From NCBI RefSeq assembly GCF_023213175.1, contig NZ_CP093312.1:2046001-2110000 (forward strand): DNA of 64,000 nucleotides, written 5' to 3'. Source of the stretch: Sulfurovum sp. XGS-02 (GTDB taxonomy: Bacteria; Campylobacterota; Campylobacteria; Campylobacterales; Sulfurovaceae). A program made the position numbers and the translations under genes. The notes beneath the pieces are model-generated. The model searched no databases and was not told the origin of the DNA. It saw only the letters and a list, made by a program, of their open reading frames with translations. Positions 43,744 through 53,076 of this stretch are shown here, piece by piece (position 1 is the first letter of the stretch; the number at the start of each line of letters is the position of its first letter).

Positions 43744-44820
43744 ATGGAATTACTTGAATATTATCAAAATCAACGGTATCTTACGACAAATTATGTGCCA
43801 AGAAAATGCCAATTGCCTCTCAAAGGTGACTTTAACCTCTATGGTGCACGTGGTTCAGGCAAGACAACTATGATTCTTGATCTGATACAAGAAGAGAACG
43901 AAGAGACGACACTCTATATCGATCTGGAAGATCCCAACTTGATATTCAACAGACTGACGACCCTCTCGCTTCAGCAATACATTGACCGCGAAGGTATTGC
44001 TCTGCTCATACTTGACCATTATACAGAGGGGTATCTTCCTTCTTTCCCGAATGTGGACAGGTTGATTGTTCTCTCACGTATACCGCTTCAGCATAAAGAG
44101 CTCATCCCTGTTGAGCTTTTCCCCTTGGACTATGAAGAGTTTCTTGCCTTCGAGAGCAGTACCTCGCAGAGCAGCGGTTTTAACCACTTCTTGCGTTCTG
44201 GTACCCTGCCTATGATCGCAAGGTCACAAAAAACAAATACGCAAGTGATGAAAAACTTTTTCAAAAGCGCTTTTGATACAAATGAACAGAAACTGCTTCT
44301 TGTGCTTGCGCAACATCATACCAAACATCTTACGACCCATCAGATCTATACATTTGCAAAGGAGAAGTTTAAAGTCTCCAAGGACTGGCTTTACAAAACG
44401 ATGAAACGCTTCACCCAGGAAAAACTTGTTTTATTCATCGAAGACAGATATCAAAAATCTGGAAAGAAGATGTTGCTTTTTGACTTTGCTTTTGCGAAGT
44501 ACCTTACTCTGGGACAACCTTTTATCCTACAGTTTGACACGATGATAGCCTTAGCCCTTATGAAGCACGGTATCAAAGTACAGACGCTTGGGATACATGG
44601 CTATATAACAAAAAATGATGAGCTGATCATCCCTGCCCCTTTTGAGAGCGAAGAGAGTCTCTGGGTAAAATCACAAAGCAAGTTCTCTATCTACAAAAAG
44701 TACGGAATACAAAAAGTGACCATTGTCACTGTAGCCAATACATATGAGTATCATATAGAAAAGCTCTACTTTGAAGCGATCCCTTTTAACGAATGGAGTG
44801 TGATCAATGCTGAAGAGTAA
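43744..44820 (+). CDS. P-loop ATPase, AAA_14/DUF4143-like
   Basis: 358 residues. Walker A GARGSGKTT (about 35-43), Walker B ALLILDHY (about 85-92), then a DUF4143-like C-terminal half with a winged-helix stretch (about 190-245, TTHQIYTFAKEKFKVSKDWLYKTMKRF) and a nuclease-like end (QSKFSIYKKYGIQKVTIVTV). Such proteins are widespread, of unknown function. It is divergent from rpsJ. The ribosome site is weak (GGGG 11 bases upstream), whereas AAGGAAACT precedes an out-of-frame ATG at 43727. Confidence 0.85.
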   Translation: MELLEYYQNQRYLTTNYVPRKCQLPLKGDFNLYGARGSGKTTMILDLIQEENEETTLYIDLEDPNLIFNRLTTLSLQQYIDREGIALLILDHYTEGYLPSFPNVDRLIVLSRIPLQHKELIPVELFPLDYEEFLAFESSTSQSSGFNHFLRSGTLPMIARSQKTNTQVMKNFFKSAFDTNEQKLLLVLAQHHTKHLTTHQIYTFAKEKFKVSKDWLYKTMKRFTQEKLVLFIEDRYQKSGKKMLLFDFAFAKYLTLGQPFILQFDTMIALALMKHGIKVQTLGIHGYITKNDELIIPAPFESEESLWVKSQSKFSIYKKYGIQKVTIVTVANTYEYHIEKLYFEAIPFNEWSVINAEE

Positions 44821-44848
44821 TATAAGCTTGCTTTAGCTAAAATTCCGA

Positions 44849-44955
44849 TGCCTCTTTTCAGACCTGTGCAACGGAACTGAAAGACAACGGGTCAGGACGG
44901 GAACGTAGCAGCCCACCTTTCTTTACTGTGTGCCGCAGGAACCTGGGGAGAGGTA
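44849..44955 (+). ncRNA. ffs: 4.5S signal recognition particle RNA, small bacterial type
   Basis: The conserved apical domain is present: GGGTCAGGACGGGAACG around 44889-44906, with AGCAGCCC after it, the internal loops and GGAA tetraloop that bind Ffh. The flanks (CCTCT... and ...AGAGG, GACCTG and CAGGAACC) can pair into the long hairpin. Total length is about 105 bases. The ends are estimated from pairing. Confidence 0.9.
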
Positions 44956-45058
44956 CTAGCTTCTTTTACATGAAATAATCTCCATTCACCATAAAACTAA
45001 ACCAATCGTTTTAGTAAAATGAATGAACCATGAGAGTTATGAGACTGTAAACAATGAT

Positions 45059-45146
45059 AGAGAGGTGGCCGAGTGGTCGAAGGCGCACGACTGGAACTCG
45101 TGTATGGGGCAACTCATCGAGGGTTCGAATCCCTTCCTCTCTGCCA
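45059..45146 (+). tRNA. tRNA-Ser (GGA)
   Basis: 88 bases including encoded CCA. The acceptor stem AGAGAGG/CCTCTCT, D arm, anticodon loop CTGGAAC with GGA, long variable arm and GGTTCGAATCC T arm are all readable. Confidence 0.95.
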
Positions 45147-45332
45147 TAGAATTCTATTACTTTCCCAAAAATGTCCTATATACCGTGCTTTAAGAGTTAG
45201 TTTGTGATAGTGAAAAATATTTCATATTGTAATAATGATATTTTGGACTTTTACTTATTTGAACAAAAGTTAAACTTTTGTATTATTCGACATAGAAGTT
45301 AAAATAAATACTCTCTTATTATAATAATTGAT

Positions 45333-45417
45333 GCGGATGTGGTGAAATTGGTATACACGCCAGACTTAGGATCTGGTGCTTTACGGCGTGGAGGTTCGAG
45401 TCCTCTCATCCGCACCA
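45333..45417 (+). tRNA. tRNA-Leu (TAG)
   Basis: 85 bases including CCA. The acceptor GCGGATG/CATCCGC, anticodon loop CTTAGGA with TAG, variable arm TGCTTTACGGCG and T arm GGTTCGAGTCC are intact. Confidence 0.95.
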
Positions 45418-45592
45418 TCTATAAAGCCCTTATTTCAGGCATTTAATCACATTTTATAACTGTTAGGAATACCTTCATACAAAAAATACTCTTTTTAACA
45501 TACCCTGTACTATAATATATTACATTATCGGTGCACAAAAAAGTACCAATGTATGATATGGCGCTCTTATCTAGGCATGAAGGTAAAACAGT
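45418..45592 (+). other. Spacer with promoter of the FIST-PAS-GGDEF-EAL gene
   Basis: About 175 AT-rich bases after tRNA-Leu. A TATAAT at 45511-45516 is the only clear promoter-like element, about 75 bases before the next start codon. Confidence 0.4.
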
Positions 45593-48500
45593 ATGAAAAG
45601 TTTTAATACCTATTACATCAACAAAGAACAGTTAGGGTCGTTCATTCACGATAAAAAGATTCACAACTCCTCTTCGCTTCTCATCCAAGTCTATTCTGCT
45701 GTCGTCGATAAAGCATTTATATCCACCCTACTATCTGAGCTCATACACTTTTTGCCTGATGCGATCATCATAGGGGCCACGACCGATGGTGAGATCATGG
45801 ATGGGTATGTCTCTTCAGGGAAGGTCGTTCTTAGCTTTAGTCAATTTGAAAATACTACACTGAAAGCAGCTTCTGTAGAACATCAGGTTGATGGCTATTA
45901 TAGTGGGCAATATCTGGCAAAAACGTTGATCACCGATGATACCAAGCTGTTCATTGCATTTACAGATGGGTTGCATACCAATGGAGAAGAGTTTCTCAAT
46001 GGCATCGCTTCGATAAATGATAAGGTTGTTGTTGCAGGAGGTCATGCCGGGGACAATAGCTGCTTTACACAGACATACGTCTTCACCAAGGAACATATCT
46101 TTTCCAAAGGTGCCGTTGGGGTTACGCTGAACAGCAAACAGTTGCATGTACATACAGACTATAGTTTCAACTGGCACCCTATAGGCAATGAACTGACTAT
46201 TACCAAAGCTGAAGGCAATCGCGTGTATACCATCGACGGGAAAAGTGCAGTAGATACCTATGCCTATTATCTGGGAGAAGATATTGCCAAAGGTCTGCCC
46301 GGTATCGGTGTCGAATTTCCTCTGATCGTCAACCGTAACGGTTCAACTATCTCACGGGCATGCATCGCTAAAGAGGATGATGGATCATTGATCGTCGGAG
46401 GTAACTTGTACCCAGGAGAAAAAGTACGGATCGGCTATGGAAATGCCAAAGAGATCTTACGAAAGTCGCAAATGATCCTAAACAGTACTGCAAAAATGCC
46501 TTCTGAAAGCATTTTTATCTATTCGTGTATGACACGCAGACACTTTATGGGCGAGGAGATAGAGTCTGAAGTTTTACCGCTTCAACAGGTCTCTCCCGTA
46601 TCTGGTTTTTTCACGTATGGAGAGTTTTTTAGCACAGATCAAAAAAACCTCTTTAATCAAACCATGACCTTGGTCTCACTCAGTGAAAATGATCAGGTAC
46701 AGAAACCTATTCTCCATAGTCAAGCACAGCAAGTAAATATTAATACAACTTCTATAGAAGCATTGATCCATTTGATCAATATTACCAGTAAAGAAGTACA
46801 AGAACAAACCAGAGCACTCCAGCAAAGCTATCAAACAAATCAGGAGCTTAAAGAACGTATGGAATTGGCTCTTATGGGAAGCAATGATGGTGTCTGGGAT
46901 TGGAACATTCTTGATAATAGTGTCTATTTTTCCCCTCGTTGGAAAGAGATCATTGGATATTCAGACAATGAGCTTCCCAATGAAGTGTCAACCTGGAATG
47001 ACCGTATACACCCTGATGACGTCGAGAAAGCCTGGGCAGATGTCTATAAAAATGTCAATGGGGAAACAGAGTATTATGAAAATATCCATAGACTCCAACA
47101 TAAAGATGGACATTGGGTATGGATCCATGACAGAGGAAAAGTCCAGTTTGATGCAGATGGCAAGGCTGTTCGTATGATAGGTACCCATACAGACATTACA
47201 GAGCAGAAAGAAAATGAACTTCGATTATCGCATCAGGCACAGATGATCCAACAAACGCATGAAGCGATCAACACAACAGACTTGCAAGGCTACATTAACG
47301 AATGGAACAAAGGTTCGGAACTGCTCTTTGGCTATAAAGCTGAGGAAATACTGGGGAAACATATATCTCTGTTGTTCCCGGATGATACCTATGGGACATT
47401 GGTCACACATATTCCTGAACTGATGGAAAAGGAAGAGTACCGTACAACCTTAGCACTTATGAAAAAATCTCACGAGAAGGTCCTTGTGGATCTCTCCCTT
47501 TCTCTTCTTAAGGACACTTACGGTTCGAATATAGGTATCGTAGGATATCTAAGAGATATCACCAAGCGTAAAAAAACAGAAGAAGCATTGCATTATCAGG
47601 CACACCATGATGCCCTTACAGCGCTTCCAAACCGTGTACTGTTCATGGACCGTCTCGAACAGGGGATCCAAAAAGCAAAACGCCACAACGAAGGACTGGC
47701 AGTCTTTTTTATTGATCTGGATAAATTTAAACATATCAATGATTCGCTGGGACATAGTATAGGAGATAAGGTTTTAAAGATCATTGCAAAACGACTTCAG
47801 GACATTATTCGAAAAGAAGATACCTTGGCACGATTGAGTGGTGATGAATTCACCATTATTATGGAGGATCTAAGACACCCTGAAGACGCCTCCCTGTTGG
47901 GAGAAAAAATTCTCAAAACTTTGGCAGAGGGTATCGTGATAAATAAACAAAGGCTCTATGTCTCAGGGAGTGTGGGTATCAGTTTTTATCCCCAAGATGC
48001 TACAGATGCACAGTCTCTTCTTAAATATGCCGATACCGCCATGTATAGAGCAAAAGAAGAGGGGCGAAACAACTACCAGTTCTATGCACCGGAGATGACC
48101 GAGCTCGCCTTGAAACGTATATTGATGCAAACAAGTCTGCGGCAGGCCATCGATAATGAAGAATTTATTATTTATTATCAACCCCAGATCAAGGCATCTA
48201 CAAATGCATTGATAGGGGTGGAGGTCCTGATACGATGGGAACACCCGGTCATAGGGGTTCTTATGCCGGATGAATTTATACCTCTAGCGGAAGAGAGTGG
48301 TATGATAGCTGAGATCGATCAGTGGGTCATGAAAACTGCCATGGGGCAGATATCCCAATGGTACAAAGAGGGATTAAATCCGGGAGTGCTCGGCCTGAAC
48401 ATTTCTATCATACAGTTGGATAAAATAAACTTTCTCCAACAGATCGAAGCGTGTCTTCAAAGAAATGATTTTGATCCAGCGTGGTTAGAATTGGAAATCA

Positions 48501-48886
48501 CTGAAAGTCAGATGATGAAAAGACCCGAAGAGGTCATTACAAAACTGCATCAGATCAACGCTTTGGGTATAGGGATCTCTATTGATGATTTTGGTACAGG
48601 ATACTCCTCTCTGTCCCTTTTGAAACGTTTACCGATCAATAGGCTTAAGATTGACCGTTCCTTTGTCAGAGATATCCCGAATGATGAAGAAGATGTCGCT
48701 ATTGTTACAGCCATTATTGCACTGGCAAAAAGTCTTAAACTTGATCTTATCGCTGAAGGGGTAGAGACTTCCGAACAAATAGAGTTCCTGATCGACCATG
48801 AATGTATCAATATCCAAGGCCACTATTTCAGTCATCCTCTAACAGTAGAAGAGATGCATGCCATGCTCTTAAAGCATCAAGAGTGA
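45593..48886 (+). CDS. FIST-PAS-PAS-GGDEF-EAL signalling protein
   Basis: 1097 residues in one chain. A FIST sensor (FIST_N about 25-220, FIST_C about 225-375) with GATTDGEI and GGHAGDNS marks; a short coiled linker (about 385-420); a PAS/PAC pair at about 425-545 and a second PAS at about 550-660; GGDEF (about 665-840, motif SGDEF near 749); EAL (about 845-1095, motif EVLIR near 876, DDFGTGYSSL later). No membrane helix, so it senses a cytoplasmic ligand. FIST domains are thought to bind small ligands such as amino acids. SGDEF is a permissible cyclase motif and the EAL catalytic residues look present, so both c-di-GMP synthesis and breakdown are possible. Confidence 0.93.
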   Translation: MKSFNTYYINKEQLGSFIHDKKIHNSSSLLIQVYSAVVDKAFISTLLSELIHFLPDAIIIGATTDGEIMDGYVSSGKVVLSFSQFENTTLKAASVEHQVDGYYSGQYLAKTLITDDTKLFIAFTDGLHTNGEEFLNGIASINDKVVVAGGHAGDNSCFTQTYVFTKEHIFSKGAVGVTLNSKQLHVHTDYSFNWHPIGNELTITKAEGNRVYTIDGKSAVDTYAYYLGEDIAKGLPGIGVEFPLIVNRNGSTISRACIAKEDDGSLIVGGNLYPGEKVRIGYGNAKEILRKSQMILNSTAKMPSESIFIYSCMTRRHFMGEEIESEVLPLQQVSPVSGFFTYGEFFSTDQKNLFNQTMTLVSLSENDQVQKPILHSQAQQVNINTTSIEALIHLINITSKEVQEQTRALQQSYQTNQELKERMELALMGSNDGVWDWNILDNSVYFSPRWKEIIGYSDNELPNEVSTWNDRIHPDDVEKAWADVYKNVNGETEYYENIHRLQHKDGHWVWIHDRGKVQFDADGKAVRMIGTHTDITEQKENELRLSHQAQMIQQTHEAINTTDLQGYINEWNKGSELLFGYKAEEILGKHISLLFPDDTYGTLVTHIPELMEKEEYRTTLALMKKSHEKVLVDLSLSLLKDTYGSNIGIVGYLRDITKRKKTEEALHYQAHHDALTALPNRVLFMDRLEQGIQKAKRHNEGLAVFFIDLDKFKHINDSLGHSIGDKVLKIIAKRLQDIIRKEDTLARLSGDEFTIIMEDLRHPEDASLLGEKILKTLAEGIVINKQRLYVSGSVGISFYPQDATDAQSLLKYADTAMYRAKEEGRNNYQFYAPEMTELALKRILMQTSLRQAIDNEEFIIYYQPQIKASTNALIGVEVLIRWEHPVIGVLMPDEFIPLAEESGMIAEIDQWVMKTAMGQISQWYKEGLNPGVLGLNISIIQLDKINFLQQIEACLQRNDFDPAWLELEITESQMMKRPEEVITKLHQINALGIGISIDDFGTGYSSLSLLKRLPINRLKIDRSFVRDIPNDEEDVAIVTAIIALAKSLKLDLIAEGVETSEQIEFLIDHECINIQGHYFSHPLTVEEMHAMLLKHQE

Positions 48887-48985
48887 TCTCCTTCTCTTTA
48901 GAAGATTATTTCTCATATCTTACTTAAGCAAAAAAAGGCAATTTATAGTATACTCATAGCACTATTTTATATATCAAGGTGGACC

Positions 48986-49435
48986 ATGAAAAAGTTATCT
49001 TTCATTCTTACTGTTTTTGCAATTCTTCTCTTAAATTCTTGCCAGGGGCCCGGTCTTTCAGAGGGAAAAGTAAAAAAAGAATACTATACAGGCGGGCAGA
49101 TACGCTCTGAATTTATTATGGATGATGACACGGGTCAAAATGGTATCCGTAAAGAGTATGGCTATGATGGGAATGTACTTGCTGTTATACATATACGCAA
49201 TGGTGTACCCCATGGCCTTGCGACAGGGTATGATCCAAAAGGCCGTGTACTTTCGAAAGTCAATTATATCAACGGGAAAAAAGACGGTCTGTATGAAGCA
49301 TACTATCCAAATGGTGATGTGATGGTATCGTACACCTATGTGAATGGGGTAAAAGAGGGGCCGGCCCAAACCTATAACAAGGATGGTTCTATTCATAGAA
49401 GGGTCATATATAAAAACGATAAAATCGTCAACTGA
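48986..49435 (+). CDS. Lipoprotein with MORN/YwqK-type repeats
   Basis: 149 residues. Signal peptide with a lipobox (LLLNSC, Cys near 19), then repeats of about 20-25 residues with a Y-x-G/N-G pattern (YYTGGQIRSEF, YDGNVLAVIHIRNG, DPKGRVLSKVNYINGKKDGLYEAYYPNGDV) as in the toxin-antitoxin YwqK/MORN-like families. It should be tethered to a membrane facing the periplasm. It is about 10 bases ahead of the YgjP-like gene and likely co-transcribed. The function is unknown. Confidence 0.78.
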   Translation: MKKLSFILTVFAILLLNSCQGPGLSEGKVKKEYYTGGQIRSEFIMDDDTGQNGIRKEYGYDGNVLAVIHIRNGVPHGLATGYDPKGRVLSKVNYINGKKDGLYEAYYPNGDVMVSYTYVNGVKEGPAQTYNKDGSIHRRVIYKNDKIVN

Positions 49436-49444
49436 TCTTACGAT

Positions 49445-50116
49445 ATGAGTCTTTTACCGCAATATACCCATATCATTAATCCTAAACTCAAACATATTTA
49501 TCTTAGCTTTGATGACGAGGGAAACCTCGTGATCAAATCTCCCAAGGTCGCACAACAAAAAATAGAGCAGCTCTTGCTTAAAAAGTCCTCCTGGATCAAT
49601 CAGGCCAGAGAGAAGATACAACAGAAGAAAGGGAAACCCTTAGACTTCTCCAGTGATGCAGAGGTCTATTTCATGGGGGAAGCCTATCCTCTGACACTGC
49701 TACAACACAGCAAGAAGAGAACACATCTTGATTTTGACGGAGAAGCATTCAGACTTTTCTACCATACCTATGATGAAAGAGTCTTTCAAACACACCTCGA
49801 TAGATTCTACAAAACAGAGGCACAGAAACATATTCCTGGACATGTCGCATGCTGGGCACAGAAGATGCGCCTTTCACCCTCAGATGTACGATTTCGAAAA
49901 ACCAAACGGCAATGGGGAAGTTGCAGCGGGAAAAATGTTTTAAGTTTTAACACGATGATGATGAAACTCCCGCATGATGTGATACAATACATCATCGTTC
50001 ATGAACTGACGCATATCAAGCACAAACACCATCAAAAAGCTTTTTGGCAACTGGTCGAGCGCTATTTGCCTGACTACAAAGAACAGGTTGCTGAACTCAA
50101 AAATTATATGACGTAA
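49445..50116 (+). CDS. YgjP/WLM-like zinc metalloprotease
   Basis: 223 residues, DUF45/YgjP type. The zinc-binding motif HELTH (in IIVHELTHIKHKHHQKAFW, about 183-201) with the third-ligand histidine region after it is clear. The KTKRQWGSCSGKNVLSFN segment before it is the family hallmark. No signal peptide. It lies between the MORN lipoprotein gene and a short membrane zinc-ribbon gene, the three being a probable operon. Substrate unknown. Confidence 0.88.
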   Translation: MSLLPQYTHIINPKLKHIYLSFDDEGNLVIKSPKVAQQKIEQLLLKKSSWINQAREKIQQKKGKPLDFSSDAEVYFMGEAYPLTLLQHSKKRTHLDFDGEAFRLFYHTYDERVFQTHLDRFYKTEAQKHIPGHVACWAQKMRLSPSDVRFRKTKRQWGSCSGKNVLSFNTMMMKLPHDVIQYIIVHELTHIKHKHHQKAFWQLVERYLPDYKEQVAELKNYMT

Positions 50117-50126
50117 GGAGTCTATT

Positions 50127-50402
50127 ATCGATTCATTTTATCTTCTGGCTTTTATGCTGATCATCCTTTTGGGATCCGTATTTGTTTATATCTTCTACCT
50201 TAAAGAAAAAAAAGAACAGCTCGATGCCATCAAACGGGGGTTTTGTCCAAAATGTCATCATAAAAGTATTGAACTGACAGACCAAAGATCAGGCGGCTGC
50301 TCCGGTCCAAAACTACTCTCCTTTGAGTGTTTGGAGTGTGGATATACCAATAGTTTTGCTGTAGAGAACAGTGATAGTTGCGGTACAGGCGGTTGTCATT
50401 GA
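50127..50402 (+). CDS. Short membrane-anchored zinc-ribbon protein, possible ATC/ATT start
   Basis: The ATG-initiated frame at 50154 gives 82 residues but has no ribosome site, while AAGGAG (50115-50120) sits 3 and 6 bases before in-frame ATT (50124) and ATC (50127) codons, adding IDSFYLLAF, which completes the membrane helix. I therefore place the start near 50127 as a guess. The protein has one N-terminal helix (about 5-27) and cytoplasmic C-x2-C (CPKC) and C-x2-C (CLEC) pairs, a zinc ribbon, then CGTGGCH at the end. It follows the YgjP-like gene by about 10 bases. Function unknown. Confidence 0.6.
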   Translation: MDSFYLLAFMLIILLGSVFVYIFYLKEKKEQLDAIKRGFCPKCHHKSIELTDQRSGGCSGPKLLSFECLECGYTNSFAVENSDSCGTGGCH

Positions 50403-50483
50403 TCTTTCCTTCTTGACACCTAAGTCTTTTCATGTTATAACACCATACAAAAATAGACATTTCAAATATCACAAAGGCATTGT

Positions 50484-50948
50484 ATGAATTTTAGTAGTTC
50501 CTCTTTAGATTTCTCTATACTCCCTTACCAAGAAGGGGTAAATCCTCCTGTCACCAAGCCCAACCCGGGATTTTTAACAGATATAGGAGAAGATGGCATG
50601 CGTGCCCTACTCGATAGATTTTATATGGGTCTTTTCGAAAGCCCGATCAAAGAGATCTTTCCAAACGACAGAGAAGAGATGAAAAAAGCCGCACAACACT
50701 CGGCAGACTTTTTCATACAGATCTGTGGAGGGCCTGCCTACTTTAACCAGAACCGCGGAGCACCGCAAATGAGAGGGAGACATGCCCCTTTCCCTATCTC
50801 ACCGAATGCAAGACTGCATTGGCTGGTTACCTTTGAAGAAGCACTGAAGCCGATTATAGAACAGAAGTTAAGCTCCGAAGAGAATATTCAAAGCTTTTGG
50901 AACTATATTAATGTTTTCTCGCTATGGATGATCAATACCAAAGACTAA
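50484..50948 (+). CDS. Truncated-hemoglobin-like globin
   Basis: 154 residues in the small-globin style: GEDGMRALLDRFYMGLFESPIKEIFPNDREEM (helices B-E region) and a heme-proximal helix around residues 105-125 (ARLHWLVTFEEAL). Histidines at about 71 and 111 are candidate heme ligands. Campylobacterota use such globins in nitric-oxide and oxygen chemistry. It overlaps the end of msrBA by four bases in the convergent direction. Family assignment is moderately sure. Confidence 0.72.
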   Translation: MNFSSSSLDFSILPYQEGVNPPVTKPNPGFLTDIGEDGMRALLDRFYMGLFESPIKEIFPNDREEMKKAAQHSADFFIQICGGPAYFNQNRGAPQMRGRHAPFPISPNARLHWLVTFEEALKPIIEQKLSSEENIQSFWNYINVFSLWMINTKD

Positions 50949-51871
50949 AATCGCTTGATCCTTCTATGACAATAAGGTGTTGATCCTTTACGTTCATAAT
51001 AATCCTGATGGTAGGCCTCGGCACTGTAAAAAGGTGATTTAGGCAGTACCTTCGTGGCTATCTTCAACCCTTTCTTCTCCAAGATACCGATCAATCTTTC
51101 GATCGTTTTACGCTCTTCTGTGTTACTAACAAAGACAGCAGAGAGATACTGACTCCCTATATCTGGGCCCTGTCCATCCACCTGTGTAGGGTCATGGATC
51201 TCAAAAAAAGTTTTTGCCAGTGTCTCATAAGAGACCCTACTCGAGTCATAGACCACCTCAACGGTTTCTAAATGTCCGGTATCTTTACGTACCACATCAT
51301 AGTACCCCGGATCCTTCATATGACCTCCCATGAACCCGGATGTCACTTCTTTTACCCCGTCGATCTTTTCAAGATAGTACTCAACACCCCAGAAACATCC
51401 GCCGGCAAAATAGGCTTTTTTCAATGCAGAGGTCCCTACACTCTTTTTGTCAAAATTGAGCGAAACAGAGTTGACACAATGACGCACATTTTTGTCCGTA
51501 AATCCCTCACCTTTAAAGACATGTCCCAAATGGGCACCGCAATTGGCACAAACGATCTCTGTGCGTCTGCCGTCTGCATCGGGCACTTCTTTGATCGCTC
51601 CGGGGATAGCATCGTCAAAACTTGGCCATCCGCAATGGGAATCAAACTTGTCATCAGACCTGTAAAGCGGTGCACCGCATACTTTACAGGTATAGGTGCC
51701 ATCCTCTTTGGTATAGACATACTTTCCCGAAAAGGCCCGTTCCGTGCCCTTATCGATAATCACATGCCTTTCCAAGGGAGTGAGCGTGTTTAATTTGGCA
51801 CTCCAGGGTTTCAACGTCTCTGCAACAAGCCATGTTGCCATCACACATAGAATCAATACGATTTTTTGCAT
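50945..51871 (-). CDS. msrBA: Exported bifunctional methionine sulfoxide reductase MsrBA
   Basis: 308 residues. Signal peptide (about 1-17, cleavage after VAE region), then an MsrB domain (about 24-145) with zinc C-x2-C pairs (CKVC and CANC) and catalytic RHCVNS, followed by an MsrA domain (about 152-300) with the catalytic GGCFWGVEYY and ending YCHRRIKRF. It repairs both methionine sulfoxide epimers in periplasmic proteins. The order MsrB then MsrA is one of the known fusions. Convergent with the globin gene. Confidence 0.93.
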   Translation of the reverse strand: MQKIVLILCVMATWLVAETLKPWSAKLNTLTPLERHVIIDKGTERAFSGKYVYTKEDGTYTCKVCGAPLYRSDDKFDSHCGWPSFDDAIPGAIKEVPDADGRRTEIVCANCGAHLGHVFKGEGFTDKNVRHCVNSVSLNFDKKSVGTSALKKAYFAGGCFWGVEYYLEKIDGVKEVTSGFMGGHMKDPGYYDVVRKDTGHLETVEVVYDSSRVSYETLAKTFFEIHDPTQVDGQGPDIGSQYLSAVFVSNTEERKTIERLIGILEKKGLKIATKVLPKSPFYSAEAYHQDYYERKGSTPYCHRRIKRF

Positions 51872-51926
51872 ATTTTGCCTTTTATTTTTTTGGTACTATA
51901 GGCAAACAGTGTGCAATTTTAATGTA

Positions 51927-52310
51927 CTAATCTCTCATCACTGCATATTTTCCGGAGCCCAAAAGGACAATAGCCAGTGCACTCAAAAGATAGAACATCG
52001 GTAGTTCCAATGCCCAAGATCCGTGGGACCCGAGTTTAAATACTACGTTCATTTTCGTTAAATAGATAGCTGCAACCATATTGAACACGATCACTCCGGC
52101 CCAAACTCTGCTTTTCCACCCCAAGATCAAAAAGATCGGTGCAAGTATCTCTCCCACATAAACACCATACGCCAACACTTCTGGCAATCCCTGAGACTTC
52201 ACTACACCTTTGATAAAAGTCACGCCATGTAATGCTTTGTCAATACCGTGAAAAAGCATCATTCCCCCGACCATTAAACGTAATATGAGTTTTCCTATAT
52301 TCTCTGACAT
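51927..52310 (-). CDS. DoxX-family membrane protein
   Basis: 127 residues with four hydrophobic segments (about 8-24, 44-62, 68-86, 98-118) and the DoxX start GKLILRLMVGGMMLFHGIDKALHG. Family members are small inner-membrane proteins in redox or metal contexts. It is a single gene upstream of msrBA with about 55 bases between. A second DoxX protein is at 59264. Confidence 0.85.
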   Translation of the reverse strand: MSENIGKLILRLMVGGMMLFHGIDKALHGVTFIKGVVKSQGLPEVLAYGVYVGEILAPIFLILGWKSRVWAGVIVFNMVAAIYLTKMNVVFKLGSHGSWALELPMFYLLSALAIVLLGSGKYAVMRD

Positions 52311-52476
52311 ATAAAGTTCCTTGTGTATAAAAAGTATATGATTATAGCAAGTATTTGGAGAGTTTATTGATTTTAGCAGAGTGAATGATGATAATTCAGA
52401 GAGAAATTACTCTAAGGATTCACTATATAAATAAGAATATTTTTAAAAGTACTTTGTATTAATTATAAAAATTGGA

Positions 52477-52564
52477 TGGCCGGGAGAGGGGGATTCGAAC
52501 CCCCGGAGGTGTTACCCTCACCGGTTTTCAAGACCGGCACATTCGACCACTCTGACATCTCCCG
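52477..52564 (-). tRNA. tRNA-Ser (TGA)
   Basis: 88 bases with encoded CCA. Acceptor CGGGAGA/TCTCCCG, anticodon loop CTTGAAA with TGA, long variable arm and GGTTCGAATCC T arm are present. Confidence 0.95.
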
Positions 52565-52617
52565 ACAATTTGAAGAATAGAATAGTATCCAAAGATAGAT
52601 AAATTCTAGTTTATATA

Positions 52618-52693
52618 TGGAGGAACCAGCCGGACTCGAACCGGCGAATAGCAGCTTTGCAGGCTGCGGCCTTACCAACTTGGCGATGGTTCC
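52618..52693 (-). tRNA. tRNA-Cys (GCA)
   Basis: 76 bases including CCA. Acceptor GGAACCA/TGGTTCC, anticodon loop CTGCAAA with GCA, and T arm GGTTCGAGTCC are readable. Confidence 0.94.
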
Positions 52694-52706
52694 ATCAATA
52701 TATGGG

Positions 52707-52793
52707 TGGTACCCGGAGCCGGACTTGAACCGGCACGGTCACAATGACCGGGGGATTTTAAGTCCCCTGTGTCTACCATTCCACCACCCGGGC
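52707..52793 (-). tRNA. tRNA-Leu (TAA)
   Basis: 87 bases including CCA. The acceptor GCCCGGG pairs with TCCGGGT through two G-U ends; anticodon loop CTTAAAA with TAA, variable arm and T arm are intact. Confidence 0.94.
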
Positions 52794-52831
52794 ATCATTG
52801 GTACCATTCATATATTGAAATTCATTTATCA

Positions 52832-52906
52832 TGGAGCGGGCGAACGGGTTCGAACCGTCGACCCCAACCTTGGCAAGGTTATGCTCTACCACTGAGCTAC
52901 GCCCGC
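52832..52906 (-). tRNA. tRNA-Gly (GCC)
   Basis: 75 bases including CCA. Acceptor GCGGGCG/CGCCCGC, anticodon loop TTGCCAA with GCC, T arm GGTTCGAACCC. First in the transcription order of this four-tRNA group. Confidence 0.95.
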
Positions 52907-53076
52907 ATTTCCATACCACTTCTAAGCATTTGCTTAAAATTGGAGTGCGATTATAGCCAAAAAAGTTTTTAATGTAAAGAGAAAAACATTACTTATGCGA
53001 TAAAAAGTCTATTTCCCCTCTTTTTTTTGAGAATCATCTGCTATAATCCCTTAAAATACATAACAAAGGCTTTCTT

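Noticed and set aside
43727-43872. 48-codon frame with a good AAGGAAACT site overlapping the start of the ATPase gene
   Set aside because: It is out of frame with the ATPase and has no recognisable content; it may only explain translation initiation near the real start. It is not listed as a gene.
52617-52972. Plus-strand frames crossing the tRNA cluster
   Set aside because: They run through tRNA-Cys, tRNA-Leu and tRNA-Gly in antisense and have no signal.
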